Shown one piece after another: positions 20,997 to 30,888 of a DNA stretch of 64,000 nucleotides. The stretch is taken from contig NZ_CABHWW010000008.1 in the NCBI RefSeq assembly GCF_902170305.1, positions 1 to 64,000 on the forward strand, given 5' to 3'. The position numbers were made by a program, and so were the translations under genes. The stretch comes from Yersinia alsatica (GTDB lineage Bacteria > Pseudomonadota > Gammaproteobacteria > Enterobacterales > Enterobacteriaceae). Within the stretch, counting starts at the first letter, position 1. The number at the start of each line of letters is the position of its first letter. The notes under the pieces were generated by a model. It saw only the letters and a list, made by a program, of their open reading frames with translations, had not been told where the DNA came from and searched no databases.

Positions 20997-21869
20997 ATGA
21001 AAAAAGTTCAGGGTATTTATCGCGCCCCACGCCAACATTGGGTGGGTGATGGCTTCCCGGTGCGTTCACTGTTTTCATATCAGAGCCATGGCAAGCAACT
21101 GAGTCCTTTCTTGCTGCTGGACTATGCCGGGCCGATGGATTTTACCGCAACCCAGCATCGCCGTGGCGTCGGGCAGCATCCACATCGTGGCTTTGAAACC
21201 GTCACGATTGTTTACCACGGTGAAGTTGAACATCGTGACTCTACCGGCAAAGGTGGCGTTATTGGCCCCGGTGATGTGCAATGGATGACGGCAGGCGGCG
21301 GTATACTGCATGAAGAGTTTCATTCAGATGCGTTCGCACAGCGTGGTGGGGCCTTTGAAATGGTGCAATTGTGGGTCAATCTGCCCGCAAAAGACAAAAT
21401 GGCAGCGCCCGGTTATCAAGCGATTCGCAGTGAAATGATCCCTCAGGTTGCATTGCCAGAAGACGCCGGCAGCCTGCGGGTGATCGCCGGTGACTATGCG
21501 GGGGAAAATGGCCCAGCCCATACATTCTCACCACTGAATGTCTGGGATATCCGGCTGAATCAGGGTAAAAGCACCGAGTTCTTACTGCCGGACGGTTGGA
21601 ACACCGCACTGATTGTATTGCGGGGCACGGTGCAGGTTAATGGCGATGCCATTGCCCGCGATGCAGAAATGGTCTTGCTGGATTCTGCAGGCAGCCATGT
21701 GACTATCGAGGCCAATAATGACGCCGTGCTGTTATTACTTAGCGGCGAACCTATTGATGAGCCTATTATTGGTTATGGGCCATTTGTGATGAACACGCAG
21801 GAGCAAATTGCTGAAGCTATTGCTGATTTTAACAGTGGTCGTTTTGGTTCGATGGATGCCCAACCCTAA
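20997..21869 (+). CDS. Pirin-family bicupin protein
   Basis: Pirins are iron-binding bicupins; some bacterial members are quercetinases or redox sensors. The 290-residue product has the N-terminal metal site typical of active pirins: the HPHRGFETVT motif (two His) and GGGILHEEF (His and Glu). A second cupin and pirin C-terminal domain follow. It is longer than E. coli YhhW/YhaK (about 230 aa) and belongs to the longer pirin group. The ATG at 20997 has an AAGGAG ribosome site 6 bases upstream; a GTG at 20994 is too close. The divergent LysR gene is the likely regulator. A perfect terminator hairpin follows. Confidence 0.9.
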   Translation: MKKVQGIYRAPRQHWVGDGFPVRSLFSYQSHGKQLSPFLLLDYAGPMDFTATQHRRGVGQHPHRGFETVTIVYHGEVEHRDSTGKGGVIGPGDVQWMTAGGGILHEEFHSDAFAQRGGAFEMVQLWVNLPAKDKMAAPGYQAIRSEMIPQVALPEDAGSLRVIAGDYAGENGPAHTFSPLNVWDIRLNQGKSTEFLLPDGWNTALIVLRGTVQVNGDAIARDAEMVLLDSAGSHVTIEANNDAVLLLLSGEPIDEPIIGYGPFVMNTQEQIAEAIADFNSGRFGSMDAQP

Positions 21870-21883
21870 CAACTGATCTACCC

Positions 21884-21925
21884 GCCATTACCTGATAACA
21901 ATGTTGTCAGGTAATGGCATTTGTC
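21884..21925 (+). terminator. Hairpin terminator after the pirin gene
   Basis: A perfect 12-base inverted repeat (GCCATTACCTGA at 21884-21895 and TCAGGTAATGGC at 21907-21918) is followed by ATTTGTCTT. It sits 14 bases after the stop. The U tract is short, so it may be modest as an intrinsic terminator. Confidence 0.75.
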
Positions 21926-22223
21926 TTGCTCTCAGAAAACACGCCGCTAGCAACAGACCACTCGCTATGTAATGCACGCTATAAATTCCTCTTTTTCCTC
22001 TCCGGTTATCAACTAAACTTACTGATATACGAGATATATAAAAATAATGCCGAGATAAATAAGACGACAGTGTTTATTTAACATTCTTATTATTAATTCG
22101 CGCCTGAATATTTGTCATTTATCCTATTTTATTTATTCATAAATAGTGATATTTCAGTGGAGATAACCATAATTTGATTTAGCTAATATGACTGCCAGCG
22201 CTTCTTTCGCATAGGAATTCACC
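21926..22223. other. AT-rich leader of the GGDEF-EAL gene
   Basis: About 300 bases of AT-rich non-coding DNA precede the c-di-GMP gene and should hold its promoter. The ribosome site AGGAATTCACC is visible just before the ATG. I see no other motif. Confidence 0.45.
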
Positions 22224-24818
22224 ATGAAGCCCAAAAACACAGCCGCATCGCAAGATGTCACGCAGTCTGAATACGACGAAAATAGTGCGTTATTAAGCGC
22301 CTTGGATCGCTCATTAGCCATTATTGAGTTTGATCTCTCTAGCCGTATTATCGCGGTTAACCAAAACTATCTTGATTATTTTGGTTATCAGCGTGATGAA
22401 GTCATTGGTCAACATCACCTGATGTTTTGCCCTCCAGGCTATAACACTAGTGAAGAGTATCAAACACTTAAAAGGCGTTTGCGCGCCGGGGAATCGCTGG
22501 AAGGGACTTTTGAGCGGTTACATAAAGATGGCTCTACAGTATGGTTGGCCGCAATTTATCAACCGGTCCCCGGCCCCGATGGCTCACTGACCCGCATGGT
22601 GAAAATTGCTAAAGACATTACTTTTTTAATTGAGCAGCAAAAAGCCACCCAAGAGTGGGTACAACTGCTGACTCAATTAACCGACCGCAGCGACAGTGCG
22701 ATGTTTATTGCGGCCAATAGTGAGCATGGGCAACAAGCCGTTTATATCAATCAGGGGTTCACAAAGTTATTTGGCTATACCCCTGAGCAGGCCTTAGGGC
22801 AAAATATGGTGGATTTGCTCCAAAGCGCCCATCCTGAACAATTGGCATTGATAGATTCATCATCCACTGATGCACGTCAGCAACTGCTGCCTAAAGAACT
22901 TTTCTACAGCAAAGATAGGCAACCCCATTGGTGTTCCGCAGTCATTAACTCGCTAGTTAATCAACTGGGTGAACAGAGTTATAGCATCGGGGTATTAACC
23001 GATATTACGCTGACCAAAATGTATGAAGTGTTGCAATATAAGGTGCTAGAGGCGCTGGTTAAGGAACACCCGCTTGAAGAAGTGATGTCTTTGCTGTGCC
23101 ATGAAGTCGAGCGCATTGCTCCAGAGGTCACTGCCAGTATATTACTGGCTAATGGGCCTGAGCACCTGAGCCATCTCGCCGCGCCGAGTTTGCCACTGAG
23201 TTATACCGCCGCACTCACCAATGTGCCCATCGGGCCATACGCTGGCTCCTGTGGCACCGCCGCTTTTCGTAAAGAATCTGTCGAAGTGCAAGATATTGCT
23301 ACTGACCCACTGTGGGCGGACTATCGCCACTTAATTCTGCCTCATGGCTTACTGGCATGCTGGTCGACGCCAATTCTGTCCAGCCAAGGGGAAATCCTCG
23401 GGACTTTTGCTTTCTATTACAAGCAGGCGCGCGGCCCAAGCGAATTTCATCGCCAGTTAGTCAAGTTAATTGCCAACTTGTGTTCTCTGGCGATGGAGCG
23501 GGAAGTATCACGCAAACAAATTCAACATTTGGCGTTTTATGATTCCCTGACCGGTTTACCTAATCGCAGTCAGTTTTTGATTTACGCGAAACAAACCATT
23601 GCGTTAGCCGCTGAAGTTGGCCACTCACTGGCCGTGTTAGTCATTAACTTAGATCGCTTCAAGCAAGTTAATGACTCCCTTGGCCATGCGGCTGGCGATG
23701 AACTTCTGGCTTCTATCGCCCAACGGCTGCGCAACGAGCTACCAAAAAGTGACATTATTGGCCGCCTGTCTGGCGACGAATTTATTATTATTTTATCCCC
23801 CTGCACCATGCAGCAAGCCACCGTGAAGGTTGAGAAGATGCTCAGTTTGCTATCTCAGCCCTGCATGATAGCCAACGTCAATATTATTCCTTCCGCCAGT
23901 ATTGGCATCAGTTTATATCCAGAAAATGGTGAGGAAATGGATACGCTGATGAACCATGCTGATATTGCGATGCATAAAGCCAAAAACATGGGACGCGGAC
24001 ATTTCAATTTCTTCAGTGTGGAAATGAATAATCTCAATCAACAACGCCAGGATATGGAAGATGCCCTGCGTCATGCCTTCCATATCGGTTCTCTTGAGTT
24101 ATTTTATCAGCCGCAAGTGATGCTGAAAGATGGCCATCTGTATGGGGTCGAAGCCCTGAGCCGCTGGGTTCATCCCATACTGGGAAATATCCCGCCACAG
24201 CGTTTTATTCCTATTGCCGAAGAGAGCGGCCTGATTAACGAACTGGCTCTTTGGGCTATTGAAACCGCCTGCGAGCAGTTGGCCGACTGGCGTTTACGCG
24301 GGATTGATGTCCCCTCGGTATCGGTGAATCTGTCCCCGACCAACTTCCACAACCCCGGTTTGCCGGACATGATTTTGCATATTTTGCAGCATTATCATTT
24401 ACCGCCACAGGATCTGACGTTAGAAATTACTGAAGATATATTGATTGAAAATAACCAGGCGATTTTCAGCACTATCGAAAAAATTCATCGTCTGGGCGTC
24501 AGATTATCAATGGATGATTTTGGCACCGGTTACTCTAGCCTGAGCTATCTCCGTCGTCTGGATCTCGATGAGATCAAGCTGGATAAGAGTTTTGTCCACG
24601 ACCTCGAGCATGATGAAACTAGCCGTACCCTGAGCGAAGCGGTGATACGCATTGGCGAAAGCTTACAACTTTCAGTCATTGTTGAGGGGGTAGAAAATGA
24701 AGCTCAGCGCACTTTATTGAGCCGCCAAGGCTATCAGATTGGTCAAGGGTTCCTGTTCTCTGAGGCCCTGCCGGCCATCAAACTGGAGAAATGGCTAGAA
24801 CATCGCCTTACCACTTAA
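22224..24818 (+). CDS. PAS-PAS-GAF-GGDEF-EAL c-di-GMP signalling protein
   Basis: This 864-residue soluble sensor protein is predicted to change cyclic di-GMP levels. Domains in order: PAS (about 22-135, ending MVKIAKDITFL), second PAS (about 150-265), GAF (about 275-425), GGDEF (about 435-600) and EAL (about 610-860). The architecture resembles E. coli DosP. The GGDEF signature reads SGDEF at residues 516-520, and I see no RxxD inhibitory site before it. The EAL half looks catalytic: EAL at 643-645, DDFGTGYSSL, LDKSFV and EGVE are intact. Phosphodiesterase activity is therefore more likely than cyclase activity. No membrane segment is seen. It is monocistronic. Confidence 0.93.
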   Translation: MKPKNTAASQDVTQSEYDENSALLSALDRSLAIIEFDLSSRIIAVNQNYLDYFGYQRDEVIGQHHLMFCPPGYNTSEEYQTLKRRLRAGESLEGTFERLHKDGSTVWLAAIYQPVPGPDGSLTRMVKIAKDITFLIEQQKATQEWVQLLTQLTDRSDSAMFIAANSEHGQQAVYINQGFTKLFGYTPEQALGQNMVDLLQSAHPEQLALIDSSSTDARQQLLPKELFYSKDRQPHWCSAVINSLVNQLGEQSYSIGVLTDITLTKMYEVLQYKVLEALVKEHPLEEVMSLLCHEVERIAPEVTASILLANGPEHLSHLAAPSLPLSYTAALTNVPIGPYAGSCGTAAFRKESVEVQDIATDPLWADYRHLILPHGLLACWSTPILSSQGEILGTFAFYYKQARGPSEFHRQLVKLIANLCSLAMEREVSRKQIQHLAFYDSLTGLPNRSQFLIYAKQTIALAAEVGHSLAVLVINLDRFKQVNDSLGHAAGDELLASIAQRLRNELPKSDIIGRLSGDEFIIILSPCTMQQATVKVEKMLSLLSQPCMIANVNIIPSASIGISLYPENGEEMDTLMNHADIAMHKAKNMGRGHFNFFSVEMNNLNQQRQDMEDALRHAFHIGSLELFYQPQVMLKDGHLYGVEALSRWVHPILGNIPPQRFIPIAEESGLINELALWAIETACEQLADWRLRGIDVPSVSVNLSPTNFHNPGLPDMILHILQHYHLPPQDLTLEITEDILIENNQAIFSTIEKIHRLGVRLSMDDFGTGYSSLSYLRRLDLDEIKLDKSFVHDLEHDETSRTLSEAVIRIGESLQLSVIVEGVENEAQRTLLSRQGYQIGQGFLFSEALPAIKLEKWLEHRLTT

Positions 24819-25045
24819 TTAGAAACCACTCCGTTAATGAATGATAAGTGATTGTTAATAAATAATAAGAAATAGTAAGTGAATAACAAGAGATATCTGA
24901 TGAGTTGTAGTACCCTACTAGCCGATTCCAAACACTAATAAGTGACACCGTCACTATCGTTGGTTTTGGCTGTGCTCAACCTTCTCATTAGTCGGCAGAT
25001 TATTTATCCTTGCCACCTGTGTAATCTGGATGTCGTCTTGTTGCT

Positions 25046-26239
25046 ATGCAAAAATTTCTGTTTCTATTATTAAGCCTAATTCTACTCGGCCCATTGGGTA
25101 TCGACCTCTATCTACCCACGATTCCGGCCATCGCCAAAGGGTTGAACAGTAGTGAATCACTGATCCAGTCCACCATTGCCCTGTTTATTCTGGTGCTGGG
25201 GCTGGGTCAACTCATTGCCGGTCCCTTAGTTGATAAATATGGTCGCAAACCCATCGCTATCATCGGTATTATTCTTTATATGCTGGGTGCCGCTATGGCC
25301 GCGCTGGCGGTTAGTCCGATGATGTTTGTCGGCTCGCGCCTGCTACAAGGTGTGGCGGTTTGCTGCACGGCGGTGGTGGCCTTCAGTGGTGTGCGTGATC
25401 GTCTTAATGGCAATGAAGCCGCGCGCGCCTTTGGATTCCTCAATGGGACATTAAATATTGTTCCGGCCTTAGCCCCGCTGCTGGGCGGCCTGTTGGCCGA
25501 AGCCTTTGGCTGGCGCGCGCCCTTCTGGTTCCTGGCGCTTTACGGCTTGTTAGTATTAATTCTGATCATTGTTTTCCTGCCCGAAACTCGTCCGGCGGAT
25601 ACTCAACCGATAAAAAGTTTGCCGATAAAGAACTATCTGCGCATTTTACGTGATGATCGCTTCCTGATTTTCTCACTGGTTAATGCCGGTGCAATGGGCA
25701 TGGCATTGACCTATGTCTCTCTGGCTCCCAACGTGTTAATGGTTGGCGCAGGGCTCAGCCCACTGCAATTCTCGCTGGTATTTGGTGCCAATGGTTTTTG
25801 GATTATGGCCGTCAGCTTTTTTGCCAGCCGGGTTATCCAGAAAGTGGGCCGTCCAGCATGTCTGATGACCGGCAGTTTACTGATGGCGCTAGGTTGTCTG
25901 GGGTTACTCTTCGGTCTGACCCAACTCTCGGCGGCCACACAGAACCACTGGCTGGTGTATATGTTACCGGTCGCCAGCGCCTGTGCCGGTTTAGCCTTTA
26001 TGATGGGGCCAGCAACCAGTTATGCACTGGAGCCTTACGCCAATGAAGCTGGTGTTGCCTCAGCCTTAGTGGGTTTTGTGCAAATGGCGGGGGGGGCCGG
26101 ATTAGGTTTACTGGCCATGGCATTACCCATTGAGCCAAAACTCTCACTGGCTATCGTGATGCTGGTCGGTTGCATACTGGCAGGGCTAGCGCGCCGCGCC
26201 AGTAAACATGTGCGTGGAACATTGCAGAAAATAAACTAA
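25046..26239 (+). CDS. Bcr/CflA-type MFS drug-efflux transporter
   Basis: This 397-residue inner-membrane protein of the major facilitator superfamily has 12 predicted membrane helices. The DHA1 signatures are present: GIDLYLPTIPAIA in helix 1, the loop 2-3 motif GPLVDKYGRKPIAI, and motif C-like GFLNGTLNIVPALAPLLGG in helix 5. These fit drug/H+ antiporters of the Bcr/CflA/MdtL/YdhC group. The exact substrate cannot be read from sequence. The ATG at 25046 has no strong ribosome site. It converges with dadX across an ERIC-like repeat. Confidence 0.88.
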   Translation: MQKFLFLLLSLILLGPLGIDLYLPTIPAIAKGLNSSESLIQSTIALFILVLGLGQLIAGPLVDKYGRKPIAIIGIILYMLGAAMAALAVSPMMFVGSRLLQGVAVCCTAVVAFSGVRDRLNGNEAARAFGFLNGTLNIVPALAPLLGGLLAEAFGWRAPFWFLALYGLLVLILIIVFLPETRPADTQPIKSLPIKNYLRILRDDRFLIFSLVNAGAMGMALTYVSLAPNVLMVGAGLSPLQFSLVFGANGFWIMAVSFFASRVIQKVGRPACLMTGSLLMALGCLGLLFGLTQLSAATQNHWLVYMLPVASACAGLAFMMGPATSYALEPYANEAGVASALVGFVQMAGGAGLGLLAMALPIEPKLSLAIVMLVGCILAGLARRASKHVRGTLQKIN

Positions 26240-26245
26240 CGCTAG

Positions 26246-26358
26246 CTACAACCTTTGGTGTTGTCGCCGGACAGCAAGCGAACGCATCTCGATGCACTTA
26301 TGAAGTTCAGTGATTCGGGTGAATAAAACCGCTGACCGCGCGACAACGTCAAGGACGT
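26246..26358. repeat. ERIC-like repeat overlapping the dadX 3' end
   Basis: The sequence GAAGTTCAGTGATTCGGGTG and the flanking AGCAAGCGAA ... GACAACGTCAAGGACG match the diverged ERIC copy at 50302-50427. The arms TACAACCTTTGG and ACGTCAAGGACGTA pair only weakly. The right end runs into the last codons of dadX (stop at 26349-26351). Confidence 0.7.
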
Positions 26359-27422
26359 AAGGTAACAGGCACTCGATTTGCCAGCGCACACATCAACTCA
26401 TAACCTACGGTACCGGCGGCTTTAGCCACATCATCAATAGGCTGATTTTCACCCCAGACTTCAACTTTACTACCTATTTGCGCTTGCGGGCACGGGGTTA
26501 AATCCACCGTCAGCATATCCATCGAAATTGAGCCGACCGTCTGTGTCAAGATGCCGTCTACCCTTATGGGCGTTCCGCTGGGTGCCAGTCGCGGATACCC
26601 ATCGGCATAACCACAAGCCACCACGCCGATACGTTGCGCGGCACTGGCGGTGTAGCGGCTGCCATAACCCACCGAGTGGCCGGCTGATAATGACTGAACC
26701 GCAATAATTTCACTGTTCAGGCTCATCACCGGTTGCAGGCCAATCCCTGCGATATCGGCAACCTCCCCACTGGGTGACGCGCCGTAGAGGATAATACCGG
26801 GGCGGACCCAGTCATAGTGCGTCGCTGGATTACGCAATATTGCCGCGGAATTGGCAAAGCAACGCGCTGCCGGAATATGTTCACTAGCCTGCTGAATCAG
26901 CGAAAATTGTGTCTGCGCGCCGATGTGATTATCCGCATTGGCAAAGTGGCTCATTAGCGTCACCTCACCCACGTTACTCAGGCTTTTCGCCCATTGCCAA
27001 ATAGTCTCCGCCTGCCCAACAGGAAAACCTAAGCGATTCATCCCGCTATTCAGCTTTAAATAAATATTCAGTGGAACTGACAAACGCGCGGCTTTGATCG
27101 CCTCAAGCTGCCAGTCACTGTGCACTGTTGTCGTGAGGCGGTAATAGTCCAGTAGCACTAAATCCTGCGGTTGAAAGAAGCCTTCAAGCAGCAAAATCGG
27201 CCCCTGCCAGCCCTGTTCACGTAACATTATTGCTTCATTTAAATCCAGCAGTGCAAAGCCATCCGTTGCCGCCAACCCTTGCCAAATACGTGCCAGACCG
27301 TGCCCATAGGCATTGGCTTTCACCACTGACCATATTTTTGCCGCTCCGGCATGATGGCGAACAATACTCAAATTATGGCGCAGTGCAGATAAATTAATCG
27401 TGGCAGATATCGGGCGAGGCAT
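26349..27422 (-). CDS. dadX: Alanine racemase, catabolic
   Basis: This PLP-dependent racemase interconverts L- and D-alanine; the catabolic form feeds D-alanine to DadA. The 357-residue product has the PLP lysine motif [10 protein letters not shown] near residue 35 and the C-terminal catalytic Tyr region VGYGSRY, plus the SMDMLTVDL motif. The start at 27422 ([17 protein letters not shown]) matches the family; another ATG 15 bases upstream is in frame. It lies 82 bases behind dadA. The last codons and stop fall within the edge of an ERIC-like repeat. Confidence 0.95.
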   Translation of the reverse strand: MPRPISATINLSALRHNLSIVRHHAGAAKIWSVVKANAYGHGLARIWQGLAATDGFALLDLNEAIMLREQGWQGPILLLEGFFQPQDLVLLDYYRLTTTVHSDWQLEAIKAARLSVPLNIYLKLNSGMNRLGFPVGQAETIWQWAKSLSNVGEVTLMSHFANADNHIGAQTQFSLIQQASEHIPAARCFANSAAILRNPATHYDWVRPGIILYGASPSGEVADIAGIGLQPVMSLNSEIIAVQSLSAGHSVGYGSRYTASAAQRIGVVACGYADGYPRLAPSGTPIRVDGILTQTVGSISMDMLTVDLTPCPQAQIGSKVEVWGENQPIDDVAKAAGTVGYELMCALANRVPVTLRP

Positions 27423-27504
27423 GCTTATTCCTTCCAAAGCAGTAGTCAGTCATGCACAACCTATTGCCGCTTGCCCATAGTGTTGTGCCTGAATAATCAG
27501 CGTT

Positions 27505-28809
27505 TTAGCGAACAGGATGAATGTCGTGTAATGGCGCAGTATTCAGTGGCCGAAAGCCCGCGCTATAACGTGATACCGCAAGGTCATCAGCTAAAATAGC
27601 GGGTCGACGGCCATATATAATATCAGCCAATAACTGGCCCGAACCACAAGCCATCGTCCAGCCCAAAGTGCCGTGCCCGGTATTCAGATAGAGGTTCTTA
27701 AGCGAGGTTCGCCCGACAATTGGCGTGCCATCCGGCGTCATTGGCCGTAAGCCGGTCCAGAATGTGGCTTGGCCGATATTGCCCCCATGGGGATACAAAT
27801 CAGTAACCACCATCTCCAAGGTTTCACGTCGTGCTTGTGCCAATTGGGTATTGAACCCGACGATTTCAGCCATGCCACCCACACGAATGCGGTCGTCAAA
27901 GCGTGTAATAGCAATCTTATAGGTTTCATCTAACACAGTAGAAAATGGGGCTGATGCTGGGTCGGTGATAGGGATGGTCAACGAGTAGCCTTTGAGTGGA
28001 TAAACCGGAATCGACACTAACCCAGCTAACAGCGCGGTTGAGTATGCGCCAAAGGCAACAACATAAGCATCCGCTTTTATAATGTCATCACCACACAATA
28101 CGCCCGCGATTTGGTCACCCTCCACCAGCAATTTATCCACCGAGCGGTTAAAGATGAATTTCACCCCGGCCTGTTCGGCCATTTTTGCCAGCCGCTCGGT
28201 AAATAATTTACAGTCCCCGGTTTCATCATTGGGGAGACGTAAACCACCGGTGAGTTTGTGTGCCACTTTGGCTAATGCCGGTTCAACAGTAGCCAGTTGG
28301 TCGGCAGTGAGCAGTGAATATGGCACGCCCGCATCATCCAATACGGCGATATCTTTGGCCGCATTATCAAATTGCTGTTCGGTACGGAACAGTTGCAGTG
28401 TGCCCCCCTGACGGCCCTCATATTGTATACCGGTATCTTCCCGCAGATCTTTTAAGCAATCGCGACTGTATTCTGCCAGCCGTACCATGCGGCTTTTGTT
28501 GGTCATATAGTGGGAAGTGTCGCAGTTTCTCAGCATCTGCCACATCCAACGCAACTGAAATGCACTGCCATCTAGGTGAATCGCAAGCGGGGCATGGCGT
28601 TGAAACATCCATTTAATGGCTTTTAAGGGAACACCAGGGGCTGCCCAAGGGGCTGCATACCCCGGGGAGATCTGCCCCGCATTGGCGGCACTGGTCTCTT
28701 GCGCTGGCCCCTCCTGGCGGTCAATTACGGTGACATCATGACCGTCTTTGGCTAAGTACCAGGCACTGGCGACACCCACTACACCACTTCCTAAAATGAC
28801 AACGCGCAT
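27505..28809 (-). CDS. dadA: D-amino acid dehydrogenase, small subunit
   Basis: DadA is the FAD-dependent, membrane-associated dehydrogenase that oxidises D-alanine and other D-amino acids to 2-oxo acids, passing electrons to the respiratory chain. The 434-residue product has the N-terminal dinucleotide-binding motif [17 protein letters not shown] and the C-terminal FAD contact region [16 protein letters not shown]. The ATG at 28809 follows a GAGGATGAT ribosome site. It heads the dadA-dadX operon for alanine catabolism, which in E. coli is under Lrp and CRP control; I did not identify their sites. Confidence 0.96.
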   Translation of the reverse strand: MRVVILGSGVVGVASAWYLAKDGHDVTVIDRQEGPAQETSAANAGQISPGYAAPWAAPGVPLKAIKWMFQRHAPLAIHLDGSAFQLRWMWQMLRNCDTSHYMTNKSRMVRLAEYSRDCLKDLREDTGIQYEGRQGGTLQLFRTEQQFDNAAKDIAVLDDAGVPYSLLTADQLATVEPALAKVAHKLTGGLRLPNDETGDCKLFTERLAKMAEQAGVKFIFNRSVDKLLVEGDQIAGVLCGDDIIKADAYVVAFGAYSTALLAGLVSIPVYPLKGYSLTIPITDPASAPFSTVLDETYKIAITRFDDRIRVGGMAEIVGFNTQLAQARRETLEMVVTDLYPHGGNIGQATFWTGLRPMTPDGTPIVGRTSLKNLYLNTGHGTLGWTMACGSGQLLADIIYGRRPAILADDLAVSRYSAGFRPLNTAPLHDIHPVR

Positions 28810-29275
28810 ATCATCCTCACTCCAAAATCACCACAAAAGCATAATATTCTGTTGACAGAAAATTAACCCAGCAGAAAAAACTATCCAACATATTAATTAT
28901 AGACTGTGACTTAATTCACAATTAATTTACGCTGCAATGACTTTTTAATTCAATAGCGCCAGAGAAATAGCGATAAGATGCTATTTTTGCCCAATTAAAC
29001 GAAAGAAAGACTGAAAATTAAACTGATTATCCCTATTAACAGCATGAATAATTAGCATGTTGCATAAGTTGATTTTATTGGTTTTATATTCTGCATAACC
29101 ACCAAATAAACAGAATAATAATCCAATAAAAACCTATTTAAGATTATCCGTTAGGGCGATAAAAAATAATCTATATTGACATAAGGTCTTGCCATGCCTC
29201 AGTTTGTTCATATTGAGCTAGGATTATTGAAGTGACCGGTATTTTGCAGGGTTATAAAACCGTGAGGATGCGCTA
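28810..29275. promoter_or_regulatory. dadA-ycgB divergent promoter region
   Basis: This 466-base, very AT-rich non-coding region lies between divergent dadA and ycgB. It must carry both promoters, and its AT-rich tracts would suit Lrp or H-NS, but I can name no specific site with confidence. No repeat or ORF of note is present. Confidence 0.5.
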
Positions 29276-30811
29276 ATGACAACTTCAACACCAAAACACA
29301 CCGCGCAAGATAAGCGCCTGACTGACGGCCCGGACTGGACATTTGAATTGCTACAGGTCTATCTGGATCAAATCGACCGGGTGGCAAAACATTACCGGCT
29401 TGATACCTATCCCCATCAGATAGAGGTGATCACCTCAGAGCAAATGATGGATGCCTATTCAAGTATTGGCATGCCAATCAACTATACCCATTGGTCTTTC
29501 GGTAAGAAATTTATCGAAACCGAGCAGAAATATAAGCACGGTCAACAAGGACTGGCCTACGAGATTGTTATTAACTCCAATCCTTGTATTGCTTATTTAA
29601 TGGAAGAAAACACCATCACTATGCAAGCCTTAGTCATGGCGCACGCCTGCTATGGCCATAATTCCTTCTTTAAGAATAACTATTTATTCCGAGCATGGAC
29701 GGATGCCAGTTCCATCGTGGATTATCTGCTGTTTGCTCGCCATTATATTAGTGAATGTGAAGAGCGCTATGGGGTGGAAGAAGTTGAGCGGCTGCTCGAC
29801 TCGTGCCACGCGCTGATGAACTATGGCGTGGATCGCTATAAACGCCCACAAAAAATATCCTTGATTGAGGAAACTGCCCGCCAGAAAAGCCGTGAGGAGT
29901 ATCTGCAAAGTCAGGTTAACTCTTTATGGAAAACCTTACCGCGTAAAGATCGGGGAGAAGTGCAAGCTCAGGCTCATCGCTACCCCAGTGAGCCACAAGA
30001 GAATCTGCTGTATTTCATGGAGAAAAATGCCCCACTGCTGGAGTCATGGCAGCGGGAAGTGCTGCGCATCGTGCGCAAAGTCAGCCAGTATTTTTATCCG
30101 CAGAAACAGACTCAAGTGATGAATGAGGGCTGGGCCACCTTCTGGCATTACACCATTTTGAATCATCTGTATGACGAAGGCCAAGTCACCGACCGGTTTA
30201 TGATGGAGTTTTTACACAGTCATACCAATGTTGTCTATCAGCCGCCCTATAACAGCCCTTATTACAATGGTATTAACCCCTATGCTCTGGGGTTTGCCAT
30301 GTTCCAGGATATCAAGCGCATCTGCCAGTCCCCGACTGAAGAGGACTATTACTGGTTCCCTGATATTGCCGGTAAAGATTGGCTGGATACGCTGCATTTT
30401 GCCATGCGCGACTTTAAGGATGAAAGCTTCATCAGCCAATTCTTATCACCGAAAGTGATGCGTGACTTCCGCCTCTTTACTGTGCTGGATGATGATAAGA
30501 ATAACTATCTGGAAATTTCGGCTATTCATAATGAAGAAGGCTATCGTGCCATCCGTAATGAATTGTCTGCTCAATATAATTTGAGCAACCATGAGCCCAA
30601 TATTCAGGTCTGGAATGTCGATTTGCGCGGTGACCGCTCTCTGACGCTACGCTATATCCCTCATGACCGGGCACCACTGGATAAAAGCCGCCAGCAAGTG
30701 ATGAAACATATTCATCGGTTATGGGGGTTTGATATTCATATGGAACAGTTGAATGCTGATGGCAGCATTGAGTTGCTCGACAGTGTCCCGCCCCGAGCGA
30801 GCAAACTCTAG
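29276..30811 (+). CDS. ycgB: SpoVR-family protein YcgB
   Basis: YcgB is a cytoplasmic protein of the SpoVR family with unknown biochemical activity. It is sigma-S-linked in enterics and functionally tied to the YeaG kinase and YeaH. The 511-residue product matches E. coli YcgB (510 aa). Conserved family segments include NYTHWSFGK, GLAYEIVINSNPCIAYLMEEN, HACYGHNSFFKNN and MNEGWATFWHYTI. The His/Glu content of the last resembles a metal-binding helix, but no enzyme activity is established. The ATG follows a GAGGATGCGCTA ribosome site. A strong terminator follows. Confidence 0.95.
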   Translation: MTTSTPKHTAQDKRLTDGPDWTFELLQVYLDQIDRVAKHYRLDTYPHQIEVITSEQMMDAYSSIGMPINYTHWSFGKKFIETEQKYKHGQQGLAYEIVINSNPCIAYLMEENTITMQALVMAHACYGHNSFFKNNYLFRAWTDASSIVDYLLFARHYISECEERYGVEEVERLLDSCHALMNYGVDRYKRPQKISLIEETARQKSREEYLQSQVNSLWKTLPRKDRGEVQAQAHRYPSEPQENLLYFMEKNAPLLESWQREVLRIVRKVSQYFYPQKQTQVMNEGWATFWHYTILNHLYDEGQVTDRFMMEFLHSHTNVVYQPPYNSPYYNGINPYALGFAMFQDIKRICQSPTEEDYYWFPDIAGKDWLDTLHFAMRDFKDESFISQFLSPKVMRDFRLFTVLDDDKNNYLEISAIHNEEGYRAIRNELSAQYNLSNHEPNIQVWNVDLRGDRSLTLRYIPHDRAPLDKSRQQVMKHIHRLWGFDIHMEQLNADGSIELLDSVPPRASKL

Positions 30812-30838
30812 GACGATAAGTCGTCGCTAATATCCATC

Positions 30839-30866
30839 AAAAAGGGGCATCAAATGCCCCTTTTAC
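30839..30866 (+). terminator. Bidirectional terminator between ycgB and fadR
   Basis: The hairpin AAAAGGGGCAT / ATGCCCCTTTT with a short loop has an A run on one side and a T run on the other, so it can stop transcription of ycgB and of the convergent fadR. Confidence 0.9.
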
Positions 30867-30888
30867 TTTGCTATTTTATCGCCTTTAC

